This document shows positions 5,087-6,775 of a DNA stretch of 6,775 nucleotides, piece by piece. The position numbers and the translations under genes are program-made. The notes beneath the pieces are model-generated. The model did not search any database. It saw only the letters and a program-made list of their open reading frames with translations, and was not told the origin of the DNA. Source of the stretch: Planococcus sp. (in: firmicutes) (lineage in GTDB: Bacteria > Bacillota > Bacilli > Bacillales_A > Planococcaceae); the NCBI GenBank assembly GCA_030147455.1, contig JASKZU010000334.1:1-6775 (forward strand), written 5' to 3'. Position 1 is the first letter of the stretch; every line of letters starts with the position of its first letter.

Positions 5087-5898
5087 GTTTTTTCGAGCAT
5101 GCTTTTATTGCGTTCAAGCACGCGTTTCAAGTAAAACGAATACAGCTCCAGTTCATCGCCTTCAAGTGCCTTGGGTGCCGGGGACCCAAGCAATTCATGA
5201 AGATCGAGCACCACTTCAGGCACCGTAATGGTTCGGCCGAGCAGCTCGCTGAGCGACGCCATCACTTCCGGCTGGATAACGGGATAGCTGAATTTTGTTT
5301 GCTCTCCCTGGATTCCGGCCTCATAGAATTCACGGATGATTTCTGCCCGTTCTGCTCCGCTTCCTTCGATGCATAAATACACCTGCACGGCGATGCCCCG
5401 GCGAATGCGCCGCTGCGAGATGCCGGCGAATTTTTTTCCGCCGATGCTCAAGTCATAAGAGCCCGGGCAATACGAGCCGACGATTTCATAAGCTTCAATG
5501 GCCGCTTCCGGAAACAGCGCCTCCACCAATTCGACCATTATGTCGTATCCTTGCGGTATATCAATCGCGCCTTCTTTTTCCGACAAGACGACCGAAATGT
5601 TCAATACGCCGGAATCGAGAACGACTGCAAGGCCTCCTGAGTTCCGGATGATGGCCGTGTATCCGTGGCGCTCGAGCACCGGCAGCGCGCTGTCGATATG
5701 CGGCAGGCGGTGGTCCTGTATGCCAAGGACCACTGTATCGTCGTGAACCCATGTTCTGACGGTTGGAGCCGTTTTTTGGCCGCCGACCAGTTCGCACAGC
5801 GTGTCGTCCGCTGCGAACGATTCGAGTGCCGAACGGCCGCGCGCACTGCGCGACTGATCCCAGAAACGCCAATTTTTTTGTTCCATAAATAAAGCCAT
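5083..5898 (-). CDS. lipL: Octanoyl-[GcvH]:protein N-octanoyltransferase
   Basis: Moves the octanoyl group from the H protein of the glycine cleavage system (GcvH) to the E2 subunits of 2-oxoacid dehydrogenases, an amidotransfer step of Bacillales lipoate assembly. The 271-residue product is slightly shorter than B. subtilis LipL (about 281, from memory) and has the biotin/lipoate protein ligase fold: RNSGGLAVV at 85-93, GSYCPGSYDLSIGGKKFAG at 141-159 and SQRRIRRG at 161-168. C144 is the expected acyl-thioester nucleophile, and a lysine of the GGKK pair (155-156) is the conserved fold lysine. The ATG at 5898 has GGAG 8 nt upstream; an in-frame ATG at codon 5 is less well placed. It diverges from hemQ. 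Confidence 0.92.
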   Translation of the reverse strand: MALFMEQKNWRFWDQSRSARGRSALESFAADDTLCELVGGQKTAPTVRTWVHDDTVVLGIQDHRLPHIDSALPVLERHGYTAIIRNSGGLAVVLDSGVLNISVVLSEKEGAIDIPQGYDIMVELVEALFPEAAIEAYEIVGSYCPGSYDLSIGGKKFAGISQRRIRRGIAVQVYLCIEGSGAERAEIIREFYEAGIQGEQTKFSYPVIQPEVMASLSELLGRTITVPEVVLDLHELLGSPAPKALEGDELELYSFYLKRVLERNKSMLEKT

Positions 5899-5933
5899 GT
5901 GTCATTCTCCTCTTTGTTCGGTTCGCTGCTTTT

Positions 5934-5962
5934 AGTTTACTCTTTTCAACCGGCACTGAAAA
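5934..5962 (-). promoter_or_regulatory. Possible lipL promoter
   Basis: Minus strand: TTTTCA (complement of 5957-5962), a 17-bp spacer, then TAAACT (complement of 5934-5939), each 4/6 to sigma-A consensus. The leader to the lipL ATG would be about 30 nt. Weak but well placed, and no better candidate is visible. Confidence 0.35.
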
Positions 5963-5969
5963 GGCAAAA

Positions 5970-5996
5970 CGGCCATGTCAAATTGGTGACAAGCCG
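5970..5996. repeat. Inverted repeat in the lipL-hemQ divergent region, possible operator
   Basis: TGTCA (5976-5980) and TGACA (5987-5991) flank AATTGG. Outside them CGGC (5970-5973) pairs with GCCG (5993-5996), with a 2-versus-1-nt offset. It lies just upstream of the proposed lipL -35 element and about 80 bp from the hemQ start. It has no T-tract and no gene ending nearby, so an operator fits better than a terminator. The binding protein is unknown. Confidence 0.3.
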
Positions 5997-6023
5997 CATT
6001 CGGATAGGAAGTTCTCTTGTGCT

Positions 6024-6029
6024 TATGAT
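6024..6029 (+). promoter_or_regulatory. Possible hemQ -10 element
   Basis: TATGAT (5/6) lies about 40 bp upstream of the hemQ ATG, inside CTTATGATAAACT. I could not find a convincing -35 hexamer at 16-18 bp, so this is a weak call; a shifted TAAACT reading is equally possible. Confidence 0.25.
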
Positions 6030-6071
6030 AAACTGGTGTGGAGAGATTCACATAAAAGGAGTGTTCTACTG

Positions 6072-6775
6072 ATGAATGAAGCAGCAATCACATTAGACGG
6101 CTGGTACGTGCTCCATGATTTCCGCTCGATGGACTGGGTATCATGGAAAATGCTGACCGACGAAGAGCGCGCATTTGCTATCGATGAATTCAATGCGTTC
6201 ATGGACAAAGTCAACCAAGCCGATGAAAATAAAACCGGTGCGCATGCCCTTTATTCCATCATCGGCCAAAAAGCGGACGTTATGCTGATGCTTTTGCGCG
6301 AGACGATGGATGAATTGCGCGAACTGGAAACCGAATACAATAAATTAACATTGATCGCCTATACCGTTCCGACCTATTCCTATGTTTCGGTCGTGGAACT
6401 GTCGAACTACCTGGCGGGCGAAAGCAATGAAGATCCTTACCAAAACCCGCATGTCCGTTCCCGCTTGTACCCGGAACTTCAACGTTCCCAGTATATTTGC
6501 TTCTATCCGATGGACAAGCGCCGCGAAGGCAACGACAACTGGTACATGCTGCCGATGCAGGACCGCAAAGATTTGATGCTGTCGCACGGTAAAATTGGCC
6601 GCAGCTATGCTGGCAAGGTCAAGCAGATCATTTCCGGTTCCGTCGGTTTCGACGATTACGAATGGGGCGTCACGCTATTCGCAGAAGACGTGCTTCAATT
6701 TAAAAAATTGGTTTATGAAATGCGTTTTGACGAAGTATCCGCACGCTACGGCGAATTCGGTTCGTTTTATGTCGG
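6072..6775 (+). CDS. hemQ: Coproheme decarboxylase HemQ (C-terminus cut by window edge)
   Basis: Catalyses the last step of the coproporphyrin-dependent haem pathway of Gram-positive bacteria: peroxide-dependent oxidative decarboxylation of two propionates of Fe-coproporphyrin III to give haem b. It belongs to the chlorite dismutase-like family. I translated 234 codons with no stop; the last residues visible, GEFGSFYV, are close to the family C-terminus, so only a few codons are missing. Key residues align without gaps to the S. aureus numbering I recall: catalytic Y145 with K149 in YPMDKRR (145-151) and proximal haem ligand H172 in SHGKIGRSYAGK (171-182). The distal Gln typical of this branch is not assigned with certainty. 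The ATG at 6072 has AAAAGGAG 10 nt upstream. Confidence 0.95.
   Translation, partial: MNEAAITLDGWYVLHDFRSMDWVSWKMLTDEERAFAIDEFNAFMDKVNQADENKTGAHALYSIIGQKADVMLMLLRETMDELRELETEYNKLTLIAYTVPTYSYVSVVELSNYLAGESNEDPYQNPHVRSRLYPELQRSQYICFYPMDKRREGNDNWYMLPMQDRKDLMLSHGKIGRSYAGKVKQIISGSVGFDDYEWGVTLFAEDVLQFKKLVYEMRFDEVSARYGEFGSFYV

Overview
The window looks like a chromosomal segment of a low-to-mid GC Firmicute of the order Bacillales, most probably a Planococcus-like member of the Planococcaceae. This rests on the close resemblance, recalled from memory, of the encoded proteins to Bacillus subtilis SpeB, SpeE, YwhD, YwhB, YwgA, YwfO, LipL and HemQ, on strong GGAGG-type ribosome binding sites, and on gene order that is a compacted version of the B. 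subtilis ywf-ywg-ywh region. I see no mobile element, CRISPR array, tRNA or rRNA. The genus is an inference.

Layout from left to right. Positions 1-98 hold the first 32 codons of a membrane protein on the minus strand, probably a monovalent cation/proton antiporter. A GC-rich intrinsic terminator (201-235) closes the polyamine operon speE-speB (minus strand, 1984 down to 277), which runs from its own promoter at 2030-2057. The gene-free stretch 1985-2391 is unusually structured. On the minus strand it carries a second promoter (2310-2338), a long interrupted stem-loop (2195-2275) and a 50-nt near-palindrome resembling a terminator (2143-2192). Together these look like an uncharacterised small RNA or a structured leader/3'UTR element. 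Next come ywhD (minus) and, divergently, a small YwhB-type tautomerase gene (plus), which ends in a terminator that also serves the convergent ywgA. The ywfO-ywgA pair (minus) forms a tightly coupled operon: an HD-domain phosphohydrolase-like protein followed by YwgA. lipL (minus) and hemQ (plus, cut by the right edge) diverge from a 173-bp region containing an inverted repeat.

Functions: SpeB and SpeE supply putrescine and then spermidine from agmatine. LipL moves octanoyl groups from GcvH to lipoate-dependent enzymes. HemQ performs the last step of the coproporphyrin-dependent haem pathway. YwhD, YwgA and YwfO are conserved Bacillales proteins of unsettled role. Most of the window is ordinary housekeeping sequence. 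The strongest candidate for something undescribed is the structured RNA-like element at 2143-2303; a weaker second candidate is the ywfO-ywgA pair.
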